Source: Sphingomonas guangdongensis (GTDB lineage Bacteria; Pseudomonadota; Alphaproteobacteria; Sphingomonadales; Sphingomonadaceae). From it: 64,000 bases of DNA. The stretch's first letter is position 1, and each line of letters begins with the position of its first letter. Below are positions 1-10,032 of this stretch, piece after piece. The position numbers and the translations under genes are program-made. The notes beneath the pieces are model-generated. The model ran no database searches and had not been told where the DNA came from. It worked only from the letters and a program-made list of their open reading frames with translations. Location of the stretch: positions 868,001 to 932,000 of the forward strand of contig NZ_OBMI01000002.1 of the NCBI RefSeq assembly GCF_900199185.1, in the 5' to 3' direction.

Positions 1-47
1 GCGGATCAACTCAAGACCGACCGGACCGCTGCCCAAGGGGGGAAAGC

Positions 48-1355
48 ATGAAGACCCGCACCATCATCGCCGCAAGCCTGCTGGGCGTGGCGAGCGTCGC
101 TGGCGGCATCGCCGCCAACGCCTCCATCGACACCGGAGCGGAGCGCCGCGCCGCCGCCGAAGCAAAGGACGCTGCCCGCGCGCTCGCCAAGCGCAAGGCG
201 GAGCGCGCGATCACCAACGCCGAGCAGGCGGTGGCGCTGTCCCCGCGCAATGCCGCATACCGAACGCTGCTCGGCAAGGCCTACCTGCTTGGCGGGCGAT
301 TCACCTCTGCGGCCGGCGCGCTCAGCGACGCGCTGTCGCTCGACCCGGCGGACGGCGCGGCCGCGCTGCACCTCGCCCTTGCGCAAATTGCGCTGGGCGA
401 GTGGGGTGCCGCGCGTGAGACGCTCACCACGCACGAAAAGGCCATTCCGACGACCGACCGCGGTCTGGCGCTGGCGCTCGCCGGCGATCCGTCGACGGCC
501 GTCGAGGTGCTGAGCGCCGCGACCCGCGACGGGGCGGCCGATGCCAAGACCCGGCAGAACCTAGCGCTCGCGCTCGGACTTGCCGGTCGCTGGGCGGAGG
601 CGAAGACGATCGCCGCGTTCGATGTCGGCCCGGCCGAGATCGACGCCCGCATCCGGCAGTGGATGGTGTTCGCGCAGCCGAAGACCGCCGCCGACCAGGT
701 AGCCTCGCTGCTCGGCGTGGTGCCGGTCGAGGATGGGGGTCAGCCCGAGCGGCTGGCGCTCAACACCACCGCGCCGACCGCGCTCGCGGTTGCGCAGCCG
801 GTCGATCCGGTCGACGCCTTCATGCCCGGCGCGAGCGCGGACGCGACGCCGACGCCGACGCTCGAGCCGGTAGCGGCGCAGACCGCCGAGGTCGCCTTCA
901 CCGCCGAGGTGCCGGCGAAGTCGGCAACCGCTGTCGCCTTTGCGGAGCGCCGCGAGGTCGTGCAGACCGTCGCCACCCCGCCGAGCACGCCCGTTTCGCT
1001 TGCCAAGCCGGTCCGCAAGCCTGCCGTGGTCCGCACGGCCGTGCCGGCGCGCGTGCAGAGCGGCAATTTCTACGTCCAGCTCGGCGCTTTCCAGAACGTC
1101 GGGGTCGCGAAGGATGCGTGGGGCCGCCTGTCGCGGCGCTACACTGCGCTTTCCAGCTACACGCCCTATGGCGCGCGCTACAGCGCGAACGGCGCCAACT
1201 TCTACCGACTGGCGGTCGGAGGCTTCAGCCGCGGCGATGCCGACCGGCTGTGCCGCCAGGTGCGCGCGAACCGCGGCGTCTGCTTCGTGCGGGCAGGGGC
1301 GGGCGACCAGGTCGCGGCGTGGTCGCGCAAGGGCGTGCAGCTCGCTGCCCGCTGA
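48..1355 (+). CDS. TPR/SPOR-domain exported protein
   Basis: A 435-residue protein with an N-terminal hydrophobic signal or anchor (about residues 5-25). An alanine-rich helical part follows that reads as TPR repeats (about 35-190, with Leu/Ala spacing and 'SPRNAAYRTLLGKAYL'). Then comes a long Ala/Thr/Pro/Val linker (about 245-340). The C-terminal SPOR domain (about 345-425) begins 'SGNFYVQLGAF' and contains 'FYRLAVGGFSRGDAD'. SPOR domains bind denuded septal peptidoglycan, so a periplasmic or divisome-associated envelope role is likely. The ATG follows a G-rich Shine-Dalgarno (aaggggggaaagc). It converges on the pyr operon with only a 7-base gap. The family is clear; the exact role is not. 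Confidence 0.85.
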   Translation: MKTRTIIAASLLGVASVAGGIAANASIDTGAERRAAAEAKDAARALAKRKAERAITNAEQAVALSPRNAAYRTLLGKAYLLGGRFTSAAGALSDALSLDPADGAAALHLALAQIALGEWGAARETLTTHEKAIPTTDRGLALALAGDPSTAVEVLSAATRDGAADAKTRQNLALALGLAGRWAEAKTIAAFDVGPAEIDARIRQWMVFAQPKTAADQVASLLGVVPVEDGGQPERLALNTTAPTALAVAQPVDPVDAFMPGASADATPTPTLEPVAAQTAEVAFTAEVPAKSATAVAFAERREVVQTVATPPSTPVSLAKPVRKPAVVRTAVPARVQSGNFYVQLGAFQNVGVAKDAWGRLSRRYTALSSYTPYGARYSANGANFYRLAVGGFSRGDADRLCRQVRANRGVCFVRAGAGDQVAAWSRKGVQLAAR

Positions 1356-1362
1356 CCGAGGA

Positions 1363-2562
1363 TCAGGCGGCGATCTCCTTGCCGCCCTTCCACACCCGCA
1401 GCACGCGGCCCTGCACCGGCAGTCCATCAAAGGGCGTGTTGCCGTCGCGCTCCGTGGTGATCTGCCACGGTGCGTGCGGATCGAAGAGCACCAGGTCGGC
1501 GGCCTCATCCGGCTGGAGCGTTCCGGTATCCAGCCCAAGGATCCGCGCCGGATTGGCGGACAGAAGGGCGAACAGCCGCTCCATCGACAAGCCGGCGCTC
1601 TCGCGCAGGTTCAGCCCGAGCGCGAGCAGCGTCGTCGCACCGGCCGCGCCTGGCGCCGCATCGGCGAACGGCAGCCGCTTCTCCTCGGGCCCGCGCGGAT
1701 CATGGCCGGACGACAGCACGTCGACCGTACCGTCGGCGAGCGCGGCCAGGCACGCCTGACGGTCCGCCTCGCTCCGGAGCGGGGGCGACAGGTGCGCGAA
1801 GGTGCGGAAATCGCTGACAGCGATGTCGGACAGCAGCAGGTGCGCGGGCGTGATCCCGCAGGTGACGCGGACGCCCCGGCGCTTGGCGGCGCGGACCAGA
1901 TCGAAGCCGGCGGCCGTGGTCACCTGACGCAGGTGGAGCCGCGCGCCGGTCTCCTCCGCCAGCAGGAGGTCGCGCGCGATCGCCAGCGCCTCCGCGCTCG
2001 CCGGGGCGGACGACAGGCCGAGCAGCGTTGCGGTCAGCCCGTCGGTCGCGACCGCATCGCCGACCAGCCCGGCGTCCTCCGCATGGGAGACGACCGTCAG
2101 GTCCAGGTCGCGGGCATAGGCCAGCACCTTGCGCATCAGCCCGGAGTCCCCGATCCAGCGCCGCCCCGTCGCGACCGCGCGGGCGCCGGCCGACGCGGTG
2201 ATCGCCATCTCGGCCAGGTCCTCGCACCGCAGCCCGCGGGTGGCGGCGGCGAGCGGGTGAACCCACAGCTCGGGCTTGCCCATCGTGGCGGCGCGCCGAA
2301 CGATGCCGGGATCATCCAGCACCGGCGACTGATCGGGCATCAGCCCGACGCGAACGATCCCGCCCGCCCGGCACGCCGCCTTGTCGACCTTGAACGCGCC
2401 CAGGTCGACGATCGCGGGCGCGAGATGCTTGCCGCCGCAGTCGATCACCGTTGCGTCGGGCGGCGCGTCGCCCGCGACGATCCGCTCGCCCGCGACCACC
2501 AGCACGCCGGTGCGCTCACCTGCCGGGCACACCAGCCGCGCGTTGGTGAAGGCGATCGTCAC
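1363..2562 (-). CDS. pyrC': Dihydroorotase-like protein, probably non-catalytic (PyrC'/PyrX type)
   Basis: This 399-residue amidohydrolase-fold protein follows pyrB; its GTG start overlaps the pyrB stop as GTGA, so the two are probably translationally coupled. The fold is recognisable (GLMPDQSPV at 73-81, HAED at 160-163, C-terminal NPARILGL). The DHOase metal site is largely gone. The usual HxH after the first strand reads G55-A-F57, the second-site His of 'HVST' is Gln213 (RQVTT), and the catalytic Asp of 'TDHAPH' is Gly286 (SGHDPR). Only His160 and His287 remain. In other bacteria such inactive DHOases pair with aspartate transcarbamoylase and are needed for its assembly. I infer the same here, with a functional DHOase elsewhere in the genome. 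The GTG start is preferred because upstream frame extension runs inside pyrB. Confidence 0.88.
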   Translation of the reverse strand: MTIAFTNARLVCPAGERTGVLVVAGERIVAGDAPPDATVIDCGGKHLAPAIVDLGAFKVDKAACRAGGIVRVGLMPDQSPVLDDPGIVRRAATMGKPELWVHPLAAATRGLRCEDLAEMAITASAGARAVATGRRWIGDSGLMRKVLAYARDLDLTVVSHAEDAGLVGDAVATDGLTATLLGLSSAPASAEALAIARDLLLAEETGARLHLRQVTTAAGFDLVRAAKRRGVRVTCGITPAHLLLSDIAVSDFRTFAHLSPPLRSEADRQACLAALADGTVDVLSSGHDPRGPEEKRLPFADAAPGAAGATTLLALGLNLRESAGLSMERLFALLSANPARILGLDTGTLQPDEAADLVLFDPHAPWQITTERDGNTPFDGLPVQGRVLRVWKGGKEIAA

Positions 2563-3548
2563 GCCCAGCCCTCGACGCCCCGCGCGCCGCGGGTCAGCAC
2601 GTCCAGGCACGCCATCCGCACCGCCACGCCCATCTCCACCTGTTCGGTGATGGCGGATCGGGTGAGATGGTCTGCGACATCGGAGTCGATCTCGACCCCG
2701 CGGTTCATGGGGCCGGGATGGAGTACCAGGGCGTCGGGCTTGGCCCGCGCGAGCCGGTCGAGCGTCAGCCCGTAGCGGGCGTGGAACTCGCGGGTCGAGG
2801 GGATGAAGCCGCCGCTCATGCGCTCGTTCTGGACGCGCAGCATCATTACGACATCGGCGCCCTCCAGCGCGGCGTCGAAGTCGGTGAAGGCGGCGACGCC
2901 GAACGCCTCGATCTCCGGCGGCATCAGCGTGGAAGGGGCGCAAACCCGCACTTCGGCCGCGAGCGCGGTCAGCGCCAGCATGTTGGACCTCGCCACCCGG
3001 CTGTGGAGGATGTCGCCGCAGATCACCACCCGCTGCCCCTCCACCCGCCCGCGGCGGCGGCGGATGGTGAGCGCGTCGAGCAGTGCCTGCGTCGGGTGCT
3101 CGTGGCGGCCGTCGCCGGCGTTGAGCACCGGGCAGTCGACCTTGTCCGCGATCAGCCGCACCGCGCCCGAGCTCATGTGACGGATGACAATCACGTCGGC
3201 GCGCATCGCGTTCAGCGTCACGGCGGTGTCGATCAGCGTCTCGCCCTTCTTCACGCTCGACTGTGCAGCGTGCATGTTGACGACGTCGGCGCCCAGCCGC
3301 TTGCCCGCGATCTCGAACGACAGCAGCGTCCGGGTCGAGTTCTCGAAGAACGCGTTGATCTGGGTGAGCCCCGCCAGCCGCTTGTCGGGCGCGGCACGGG
3401 TGCGATTGGGCTCGATCCACTCCTCGGCCGTGTCGAGCAGGAACAGGATCTCGTGCGGTTGCAGCCCCATGATCCCGGTCAGGTGCCGGTGCGGGAACGC
3501 CAGCCGTCCGGGCGGATAGGCGGACGTGGTGGCGGGAGCGGGCGGCAT
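2559..3548 (-). CDS. pyrB: Aspartate carbamoyltransferase catalytic subunit
   Basis: Catalyses carbamoyl phosphate + L-aspartate to carbamoyl aspartate, the second step of UMP synthesis in the cytoplasm. The 329 residues carry the carbamoyl-phosphate loop S71-T-R-T74, the 80s-type 'SSVKKGET', HPTQ at 151-154, and the aspartate-domain 'MLRVQNER' and '[11 protein letters not shown]'. The N-terminus has about 15 more residues than minimal ATCases, ahead of '[13 protein letters not shown]'. It is first in a two-gene operon with the degenerate DHOase, a pairing typical of class A-type ATCase assemblies. No PyrI regulatory-chain gene is adjacent. Confidence 0.97.
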   Translation of the reverse strand: MPPAPATTSAYPPGRLAFPHRHLTGIMGLQPHEILFLLDTAEEWIEPNRTRAAPDKRLAGLTQINAFFENSTRTLLSFEIAGKRLGADVVNMHAAQSSVKKGETLIDTAVTLNAMRADVIVIRHMSSGAVRLIADKVDCPVLNAGDGRHEHPTQALLDALTIRRRRGRVEGQRVVICGDILHSRVARSNMLALTALAAEVRVCAPSTLMPPEIEAFGVAAFTDFDAALEGADVVMMLRVQNERMSGGFIPSTREFHARYGLTLDRLARAKPDALVLHPGPMNRGVEIDSDVADHLTRSAITEQVEMGVAVRMACLDVLTRGARGVEGWA

Positions 3549-3643
3549 CGCCGTGTCTGCTACCGCCCGTGCCCCCGCCGGGCAAGCCGGCTTGCCGCAG
3601 TCACGCGCCCGGCGCTATGCGCTGGCGGGCGGGGAGGGTCCTT

Positions 3644-4609
3644 ATGTATCTGCGTAGTTTGGTTATGCTCGGTGCGCTGTCGCTCGGAGGTTGCGGTGGC
3701 GGCGGTGGGACCGGCGGGGTCACGACCCCGGCACCGGCACCGACGCCGTCACCTGCACCGACCGCCAGTCCTACGCCGTCACCGACGAGCTCGCCGACCG
3801 CGTACCGCCGCTTCGCCGAGCTGACCGGGGATCAGCGCTTCGCGTCCAGCTGCGGCGGGCTGCGATCGAACAGCGCACCGCCCGATCCGATCCCGAACTC
3901 GCCGTTCGGCCAGGGCTTCGTGGTCGATTACCGCGCGACGGCCGACAGCTGGACGGTCACCGGCGACAATGGTGCCGTCACCTTCGGCCCGGTCGACCGC
4001 GATCCGAATGCGCCACCCAACACGCCCAACTACGTCCGCACGGTCGACGGCGCATCGCAGCGGCTGTCAATTGGAACACCGCAGGCCGGTGGCACAGCGC
4101 TGGAGTATACCCGAGGCTACCTGCTGACGCTGCGCGACGCGCAGTACCGCTGCATCTTCGGTGTGCCGACCCAGCTTGCCGATCTGCCGGCGGCCTCGTT
4201 CAGCTACGCGCGGACCGGCGTGAATGGTCAGGCGTTCAGCGTGCCGGTGCCGAGCGGTCCGCGCACCGGCTACAGTGTCGAGCGCAGCACCGCGACGCTC
4301 CGCTACGATGCCGCGGGCCGCGTCGAGCTGACGATCCGGCTGATCGGGACCGAGCAGACCTTAAGCGGTCCGGCGACGACCGGCACCGAGCTCGGCACCT
4401 ACACCGCGACGCTGCCGATCGACCGTACCCGCGGGATCTACGGCGGTGCGCTGTCGTCGACGTCGCGGCAGGTCGACGCGTTCAACGTCGGCGGCTGGTT
4501 CTTCGGCTCGGGCGCGGGTGAGGCGGGAATTGCGGTGGCGCTGCTCTCCTACGACCCGGTCACCAACACCCGGGTGTCCGCCCTGATCAACGTGGTGGGT
4601 GCGCGCTAG
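3644..4609 (+). CDS. Proline-rich lipoprotein with predicted C-terminal beta domain
   Basis: The start chosen is the ATG at 3644, preceded by ggggaggg. It gives a short signal peptide ending in the lipobox LGGC (Cys17), then a Gly run and a Pro/Thr/Ala/Ser linker (about residues 25-55). The rest (about 56-321) is a beta-rich domain with little Lys. Its end, '[16 protein letters not shown]', resembles the final strands of TbpB-like barrel domains, as in the lipoprotein at 35500-36852. I cannot name the family. It may be another surface lipoprotein, but no Slam-like gene is adjacent. Its TAG stop overlaps the ruvX stop inside a CTAG palindrome. Confidence 0.75.
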   Translation: MYLRSLVMLGALSLGGCGGGGGTGGVTTPAPAPTPSPAPTASPTPSPTSSPTAYRRFAELTGDQRFASSCGGLRSNSAPPDPIPNSPFGQGFVVDYRATADSWTVTGDNGAVTFGPVDRDPNAPPNTPNYVRTVDGASQRLSIGTPQAGGTALEYTRGYLLTLRDAQYRCIFGVPTQLADLPAASFSYARTGVNGQAFSVPVPSGPRTGYSVERSTATLRYDAAGRVELTIRLIGTEQTLSGPATTGTELGTYTATLPIDRTRGIYGGALSSTSRQVDAFNVGGWFFGSGAGEAGIAVALLSYDPVTNTRVSALINVVGAR

Positions 4610-5067
4610 GCGTTCACCAGCGCGTCGATCGCTGCCTGAAGGATATGGGCGGCGGCCAGGCTGTCGACCCGCTCCGCCCGCTTCGCGCGGGACAGGTCCT
4701 GCTCGATCATCACCCGCTCGACCGCGACCGTCGACCAGCGTTCGTCCCAGAGCAGGATAGGCAGCTGCCAGTCCCGAAGGTTTCGCGCAAAAGCGCGGGT
4801 CGACTGCGTTCGTGGCGAGTCGCTGCCGTCAAGGTTGAGCGGCAGGCCGACCACCACGCCGCGGATCGACTGCGGCGTGAGCAGCGCGGCGAGCGCTCCC
4901 TTGTCCGCGGTGAACTTGGTCCGGCGGACAAGCGGGGCGGGGGAGGCGAAGCTCCACCCGGCATCGCACAGCGCCGTGCCGATCGTCTTCGTGCCGACAT
5001 CGAGCCCGAGCAGCCGACCGCCATCGGGCAGCGCGGCGCGGAACTCGGCCGGTGCCGCGGTAATCAC
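4606..5067 (-). CDS. ruvX: Putative pre-16S rRNA nuclease / Holliday junction resolvase-like YqgF
   Basis: A 153-residue RNase H-fold protein. The motifs are those of YqgF/RuvX: '[15 protein letters not shown]' with the first catalytic Asp, '[12 protein letters not shown]', and '[13 protein letters not shown]'. The C-terminal '[14 protein letters not shown]' supplies the last acidic residue. The family trims the 5' end of pre-16S rRNA in E. coli and was first thought to resolve Holliday junctions. The GTG start overlaps the stop of the upstream DUF3089 gene (GTGA at 5064-5067), so the two are probably cotranslated. The size is normal. Confidence 0.93.
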   Translation of the reverse strand: MITAAPAEFRAALPDGGRLLGLDVGTKTIGTALCDAGWSFASPAPLVRRTKFTADKGALAALLTPQSIRGVVVGLPLNLDGSDSPRTQSTRAFARNLRDWQLPILLWDERWSTVAVERVMIEQDLSRAKRAERVDSLAAAHILQAAIDALVNA

Positions 5068-6164
5068 CGCGCGCGGAACGCCTGCAGGCGCCGCCCGGCG
5101 TCGGCACGGACGTTCGCCCAGAACAGGCTATAGTCGTAGACGTGATAGTTGTTGCCGGGCAGCACGTACGGGCCGACGTCCGGACCCTCACCGATCATGA
5201 GCAGCCCGCGCCCCTCGCAGCGCGCGCCGACGCGGCCCGGCTGCATGGTTGCGCTGGTAAGGTCGGCGGCGGGGAACAGCGTGCCGAGGTTGGCGCTTGC
5301 CGGAGCAGCGCTGCCGGCCGTACCGGTCAGCGGGTTGGTGCAGACCATCGCGGTGCCGCGACGCGAGCGGCCGTAAAAGCCGGTGCTCGCGTCAAAGGTA
5401 TCGAGGATCAGCGACGGATCGGCGGGCTCGCCAAAGGTCTGCCAGGAGAGCAGGCAGCCGCTTTGGTCGGCGCGGGTGCACTCGGGCAGGCCGAGCGCGG
5501 CGAGATCGGTCTCGCGCGACACCGGCCAGCCGACCACGTACGCCGCCACGATCCGGCGCGCGAGCGGCGTGCGGGCGACCTTTTCCCGCAGCAAGCGGGT
5601 GAGGTGCAGTGCGCCCTGGCTATGGCCGGCGAGGATCAATGGCCGATCGGGATTGGCGGCCACAAACGCATCGAACGCCTGCGCCACGTCGCTATAGGCT
5701 AGGTCGAGCGCGCGCTCGGCATCTACCTTGGTAGTCAGGAATGCGCCGAACGCCGCCTGGCGATAGCGTGGCGCCCAGACCTGACCGGCCGCGTTGAAAG
5801 CGCTCGCCTGGCCGCGCAGGAACACCGCCGCACGGTCATTCGCCTCGCGATCGTCGAGCGGCGCGTTCCACTGATTGGTGGCGAGGAACGAGGTCGGGTG
5901 GATGAAGAAGACGGCGGCGCCCGCGTCCTCCGGCGTCTGTCCGGCCGGCACCCATAGCGCGGGGTTGTTCGCAAGCTCGGGACGGGCGATCCACATGGCG
6001 GTGCCGCTGTACGCATCGGCCGGCAGCGCACCCTGCGCCCGGAACGCGACCGACGGCGTCAGGTAGCGGCGCACCAGATCATTGCCGAACAATCGCCAGG
6101 CAAAGGCGGCGGCGATCGCCAGCACGATCAGGCCTGCAACGACATAAAGGAACTTCCTGGCCAA
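5064..6164 (-). CDS. DUF3089 family alpha/beta-hydrolase-like membrane-anchored protein
   Basis: 366 residues with an N-terminal transmembrane segment (about 5-25, '[19 protein letters not shown]'). A hydrolase-like domain follows with '[20 protein letters not shown]' and a nucleophile elbow G-H-S-Q-G ('[13 protein letters not shown]'). These match DUF3089, an uncharacterised group often found next to housekeeping genes in sphingomonads. The catalytic domain should face the periplasm, anchored in the inner membrane. The substrate is unknown. It is the first gene of a pair with ruvX and diverges from gatC. Confidence 0.85.
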   Translation of the reverse strand: MARKFLYVVAGLIVLAIAAAFAWRLFGNDLVRRYLTPSVAFRAQGALPADAYSGTAMWIARPELANNPALWVPAGQTPEDAGAAVFFIHPTSFLATNQWNAPLDDREANDRAAVFLRGQASAFNAAGQVWAPRYRQAAFGAFLTTKVDAERALDLAYSDVAQAFDAFVAANPDRPLILAGHSQGALHLTRLLREKVARTPLARRIVAAYVVGWPVSRETDLAALGLPECTRADQSGCLLSWQTFGEPADPSLILDTFDASTGFYGRSRRGTAMVCTNPLTGTAGSAAPASANLGTLFPAADLTSATMQPGRVGARCEGRGLLMIGEGPDVGPYVLPGNNYHVYDYSLFWANVRADAGRRLQAFRAR

Positions 6165-6297
6165 GCGGCGTCACTCGTTTGTGCAGTGCAGCATGAGCGC
6201 TGGCCGTGCAAGTCCGTTCCCCGTGCCCCATGATTGCAGCGCACGCAACGCAAGGGGCAGTTGCGCGCCCGGACACGCGTCTGCTAGCCGCGACCGC

Positions 6298-6585
6298 ATG
6301 TCCGTAGACACCGCAACCGTGAAGAAGGTGGCGAGCCTGGCCCGGATCGCGATCAGCGATGCCGATGCCGAGCGGCTCGCGCCCGAGCTCAACAACATCC
6401 TCGGCTGGATCGAGCAGCTGGGCGAGGTCGACACCTCCGCCGTCCAGCCGATGACCGCCGTGATCCCCAACCACCTGCGGCTGCGCGACGACGTCGTGAC
6501 GGACGGGGGCGTGCGCGACTCGGTGCTGGCCAACGCCCCGGCACGCGAGCACGGCTTCTTCGGCGTGCCCAAGGTGATCGAGTGA
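6298..6585 (+). CDS. gatC: Asp-tRNA(Asn)/Glu-tRNA(Gln) amidotransferase subunit C
   Basis: The 95-residue GatC of the GatCAB transamidosome, which bridges GatA and GatB while Glu-tRNA(Gln) or Asp-tRNA(Asn) is amidated. The start is set at ATG 6298 because '[19 protein letters not shown]' is the standard GatC N-terminus. The body contains '[16 protein letters not shown]' and the C-terminal '[13 protein letters not shown]', all typical. Upstream in-frame codons have no family similarity. First gene of the gat operon; its TGA overlaps the start of gatA. Confidence 0.95.
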   Translation: MSVDTATVKKVASLARIAISDADAERLAPELNNILGWIEQLGEVDTSAVQPMTAVIPNHLRLRDDVVTDGGVRDSVLANAPAREHGFFGVPKVIE

Positions 6586-8069
6586 TGACCGAGCTGACCG
6601 ACCTCGGCGTCCGTGCGCTGCGCGACGGGGTGCGTGCCGGGAGCTTCTCCGCGGTCGAGGTGGCTGACGCGTTCATCACCCGGGTCGCGCAAGCGAAGGC
6701 GCTGAACGCCTTCATCGTGGAGACCCCCGATCACGCGCTCGCCGCCGCGCGCGAGGCCGACCGCGCGCGCGCCGCGGGGGAAACGCTGAAGCCGCTCGCC
6801 GGCGTGCCGATCGGGATGAAGGACCTGTTCTGCACCCGGGGCGTGCAGACGACCGCCGCCAGCCACATGCTGGAGGGGTTCGTGCCCCAGTATGAGTCCA
6901 CCGTCTCGCAGAAGCTGTGGGACGCGGGCGCCGGGATGCTCGGTAAGCTGAACCTCGATCAGTTCGCGATGGGATCGTCGAACGAGACATCATACTTCGG
7001 GAACGTCGTCTCGCCGTGGCGGGCGAAGGACGGCGGCAACGCCGCGCTCGCGCCCGGCGGATCGTCGGGCGGATCGTCGGCGGCGATCGCCGCGCGGCTG
7101 TGCCCGGCGGCGACCGGGACCGACACCGGCGGCTCGATCCGCCAGCCCGCGGCCTTCACCGGCATCGCCGGGATCAAGCCGACCTACGGCCGCTGCTCGC
7201 GCTGGGGCGTCGTCGCCTTCGCCTCCTCGCTCGACCAGGCCGGGCCGATGGCGCGCGACGTGACCGACTGCGCGATCATGCTGGAGGCGATGGCCGGATA
7301 CGACGCGAAGGACGCGACCTCGCTCCAGCTCGACGTGCCAACGTGGTCGCACAGCCTGTCGCCGAGCCTTGCGGGCAAGAAGATCGGCATTCTGAAGGAG
7401 TACCGCGTCGACGGCATGCCCGAGGAGATCGAGGCGCTGTGGCAGCGGGGCATCGACTGGGTAAAGGACGCGGGCGCCGAGGTGGTCGAGGTATCGCTGC
7501 CCCACACCAGATACGCGCTGCCGGCCTATTACATCATCGCGCCGGCCGAGGCGTCGTCCAACCTCGCCCGCTACGACGGCGTGCGCTATGGCCTACGCGA
7601 CCTGCCGCAGGGCGCGAACCTCCAGGCGATGTACGCCGCGACCCGCGCCGCCGGCTTCGGCGACGAGGTGAAGCGGCGGATCATGATCGGAACTTATGTC
7701 CTGTCGGCAGGGTTTTACGACGCATATTTTACACAAGCTTCGAAGGTCCGAGCGCTGATCGCCCGCGACTTCGAGGCTGCGTGGGAGGCGTGCGACCTGC
7801 TGCTTACCCCGACCGCGCCGTCGGCGGCGTTCGCGCTCGGCGAAAAGTCGGCCGATCCGCTGGCGATGTACCTCAACGACGTGTTCACGGTGCCGTCCTC
7901 GCTCGCCGGGTTGCCGGCGATGAGCGTGCCGGGCGGGCTCGACAAGCAGGGCCTGCCGCTCGGGCTACAGGTCATCGGCCGTCCGCTCGACGAGCAGGCC
8001 GTGCTCAACGCCGGCCTCGCGATCGAGCAGCGCGCCGGCTTTGTCGCGCGGCCGGAGCAGTGGTGGTGA
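6585..8069 (+). CDS. gatA: Asp-tRNA(Asn)/Glu-tRNA(Gln) amidotransferase subunit A
   Basis: The amidase subunit: it hydrolyses glutamine and supplies ammonia to GatB. The Ser-Ser-Lys triad is visible: Lys79 in '[10 protein letters not shown]', Ser160 in '[12 protein letters not shown]' and Ser184 in '[10 protein letters not shown]'. The 494-residue length is normal. ATG 6585 overlaps the gatC stop by one base (TGATG); a GTG three bases upstream (6582) is an equally coupled alternative. The stop overlaps the GTG of the next small gene (GTGA, 8066-8069). That arrangement keeps the unusual fourth gene inside the transcript. Confidence 0.97.
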   Translation: MTELTDLGVRALRDGVRAGSFSAVEVADAFITRVAQAKALNAFIVETPDHALAAAREADRARAAGETLKPLAGVPIGMKDLFCTRGVQTTAASHMLEGFVPQYESTVSQKLWDAGAGMLGKLNLDQFAMGSSNETSYFGNVVSPWRAKDGGNAALAPGGSSGGSSAAIAARLCPAATGTDTGGSIRQPAAFTGIAGIKPTYGRCSRWGVVAFASSLDQAGPMARDVTDCAIMLEAMAGYDAKDATSLQLDVPTWSHSLSPSLAGKKIGILKEYRVDGMPEEIEALWQRGIDWVKDAGAEVVEVSLPHTRYALPAYYIIAPAEASSNLARYDGVRYGLRDLPQGANLQAMYAATRAAGFGDEVKRRIMIGTYVLSAGFYDAYFTQASKVRALIARDFEAAWEACDLLLTPTAPSAAFALGEKSADPLAMYLNDVFTVPSSLAGLPAMSVPGGLDKQGLPLGLQVIGRPLDEQAVLNAGLAIEQRAGFVARPEQWW

Positions 8070-8461
8070 AGCACTATTTCGACAGTCTGAACGATATGTT
8101 GAACGCGACCTCACTCGTTTCCGGAAGTGCGTTGGGTAGCTATCTTGCGATTAGTGTGGCGGGCTCTGGAAGCGTTGCTGCTTTAGGTTATGTCAACCTG
8201 ACACTGACTTTCCTATGCGCTACGATCGTAGTGATGCTGATCAATACGCTTCCTAAGTTCCTTCTGCTAGGTCTCTATAGGTTGGCTGGGTACATAGCTG
8301 TCGCGCTTAGTGTCAGCATTTACTTTCTACTTGACGCGGCAAGTCGGGTCGGCGTGCAGGTCGGCGTAGTCGCTTGTGCACTCGTTGCATGGATGATTGT
8401 GCCGGTGTCGGCCGCTTATTGGGGTCGGCAGATGAGGATGGAGAAAGTGGGAAATGACTGA
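8066..8461 (+). CDS. Unknown small inner-membrane protein inside the gatCAB operon
   Basis: 131 residues starting at the GTG that overlaps the gatA stop (GTGA). The gene ends 8 bases inside gatB (ATG 8454, TGA 8459-8461). At least three hydrophobic spans are visible: about 40-62 ('[19 protein letters not shown]'), 69-92 and 96-119 ('[16 protein letters not shown]'). A weaker one may lie at 17-33. A charged tail follows ([11 protein letters not shown]). I recognise no family. Codon use is visibly more AT-rich and irregular than gatA or gatB, which suggests late acquisition. The tight overlaps on both sides argue for a translated gene rather than a spacer. An alternative start is ATG 8096. Confidence 0.72.
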   Translation: MKHYFDSLNDMLNATSLVSGSALGSYLAISVAGSGSVAALGYVNLTLTFLCATIVVMLINTLPKFLLLGLYRLAGYIAVALSVSIYFLLDAASRVGVQVGVVACALVAWMIVPVSAAYWGRQMRMEKVGND

Positions 8462-9911
8462 GTCCACCTATCGCATCCGCGGTGAGACGGCCGAGTGGGA
8501 GGTCGTGATCGGGCTGGAGGTCCACGCCCAGGTCACGTCCAACGCGAAGCTGTTCTCCGGTGCCTCGACCGAGTTCGGTGCGGAGCCGAACACCCAAGTC
8601 AGCCTGGTCGACGCGGCGATGCCGGGGATGCTGCCGGTGCCGAACCGCGAGTGCATCCGCCAGGCGGTGCGCACCGGCATGGCGATCGACGCCGAGATCA
8701 ACCGCTGGTCGCGGTTCGACCGCAAGAATTACTTCTACGCCGATCTGCCGCAGGGCTACCAGATCAGCCAGCTCTACCATCCGCTGGTGGGCGAGGGGCA
8801 TCTCGAGGTCGAGGTCGACGGGAGCCTCAAGACGATCGGGGTCGAGCGGATCCACGTCGAGCAGGACGCGGGCAAGCTGATGCACGATCAGCACCCGTCA
8901 ATGTCCTATGTCGACCTCAACCGCTCGGGCGTCGCGCTGATGGAGATCGTCAGCCGCCCGGACATGCGGTCGCCCGCGGAAGCAGGGGCTTACCTGACGA
9001 AGCTGCGATCGATCCTCCGCTACGTGGGGTCGTGCGACGGCAACATGGACCAGGGATCGATGCGCGCCGACGTCAATGTCAGCGTGCGCAAGCCGGGCGA
9101 CGAGCTCGGCACGCGGACGGAGACCAAGAACGTCAACTCGGTGCGGTTCGTCATGCAGGCGATCGAGCATGAGGCGATGCGCCAGGTCGAGCTGCTGGAG
9201 AGCGGCGGCACGATCGTGCAGGAAACGCGGCTGTTCAATCCCGACACCGGCACGACGCGGTCGATGCGGTCCAAGGAGGACGCGCACGACTATCGCTACT
9301 TCCCGGATCCCGACCTTCTGCCGCTGGAGCTCGACGAGGCGTTCCTGGAGGAGTGCCGCGCGAGCCTGCCCGAGCTCCCGGACGCCAAGCGCGCACGCTA
9401 CACGGACGCGGGAATCGGCGCCTACAACGCAGGCGTGCTGACCGCGGAGGTGGAGACTGCGCGCTGGTTCGATGCGCTGCTCGCGACCGGCGCCAACCCC
9501 ACCCAGGCGGCGAACTGGGTCACGTCCGAGCTGTTCGGGGCGCTCAACCGCACCGGCACGAGCATCGAGCAGTCGTCGGTTTCGCCCGCACAGGCGGCCG
9601 AGCTGCTGGCGCTGGTCGCCGACGGCACGCTCTCGGGCAGCCTGGCCAAGCAGGTCTTCGAGGTTATGCTAAAGACGGGCCAGGACCCGGTCGCGATCGT
9701 CGAGGAGCGCGGGCTCAAGCAGACCAGCGACACCGGCGCGATCGAGGCGGTGATCGCCGAGGTGATGGCCAAGAACCCCAACCAGCTGGAGCAGTATCGC
9801 GGCGGCAAGGAGGCGCTGTTCGGCTTCTTCGTCGGTCAGACGATGAAGGCAATGGGCGGCAAGGCCAATCCGGCGGTCGTCAACGAGCTGCTGAAGAAGG
9901 CGCTTTCTTAG
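8454..9911 (+). CDS. gatB: Asp-tRNA(Asn)/Glu-tRNA(Gln) amidotransferase subunit B
   Basis: The tRNA-binding and kinase subunit of GatCAB, 485 residues. Family motifs: '[13 protein letters not shown]' near the N-terminus, '[17 protein letters not shown]', '[20 protein letters not shown]', '[12 protein letters not shown]', '[10 protein letters not shown]' and '[13 protein letters not shown]'. A C-terminal YqeY-like tail ends '[13 protein letters not shown]'. With GatA it converts misacylated Glu-tRNA(Gln) or Asp-tRNA(Asn). The start overlaps the preceding small membrane gene by 8 bases. Confidence 0.98.
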   Translation: MTESTYRIRGETAEWEVVIGLEVHAQVTSNAKLFSGASTEFGAEPNTQVSLVDAAMPGMLPVPNRECIRQAVRTGMAIDAEINRWSRFDRKNYFYADLPQGYQISQLYHPLVGEGHLEVEVDGSLKTIGVERIHVEQDAGKLMHDQHPSMSYVDLNRSGVALMEIVSRPDMRSPAEAGAYLTKLRSILRYVGSCDGNMDQGSMRADVNVSVRKPGDELGTRTETKNVNSVRFVMQAIEHEAMRQVELLESGGTIVQETRLFNPDTGTTRSMRSKEDAHDYRYFPDPDLLPLELDEAFLEECRASLPELPDAKRARYTDAGIGAYNAGVLTAEVETARWFDALLATGANPTQAANWVTSELFGALNRTGTSIEQSSVSPAQAAELLALVADGTLSGSLAKQVFEVMLKTGQDPVAIVEERGLKQTSDTGAIEAVIAEVMAKNPNQLEQYRGGKEALFGFFVGQTMKAMGGKANPAVVNELLKKALS

Positions 9912-9914
9912 TCA

Positions 9915-9994
9915 CGTCACCCCCGACTTGATCTGGGGTCCCGCTGTCTCGGTGCCGTAGTAGAAGCGGGCCCCGGCCCGAGGTCGGGGTGACG
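9915..9994. repeat. Intergenic imperfect inverted repeat (REP-like element)
   Basis: The left arm (9915-9945, beginning cgtcacccccgacttgat) and right arm (9965-9994, ending gaggtcggggtgacg) are near reverse complements around a 19-base loop. The element sits just after the gatB stop. Its GTCACCCCCGACTTGATC-type sequence is the style of hairpin repeat scattered between genes in many sphingomonad and other alphaproteobacterial genomes. It may also end or stabilise the gat transcript. Confidence 0.75.
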
Positions 9995-10032
9995 AGGTTT
10001 GTGGTGCTCCCGCCTGCGCAGACGCACTTGTA

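Noticed and set aside
2562..3585. In-frame upstream extension of the DHOase-like gene through pyrB
   Set aside because: The extra part is out of frame with pyrB and shows no amidohydrolase similarity; the GTG overlapping the pyrB stop is the natural start.
7016..8065. Upstream open frame continuous with the small membrane protein gene
   Set aside because: It overlaps gatA in another frame and has shadow-like composition; only the part after the GTG at 8066 looks like a real protein.
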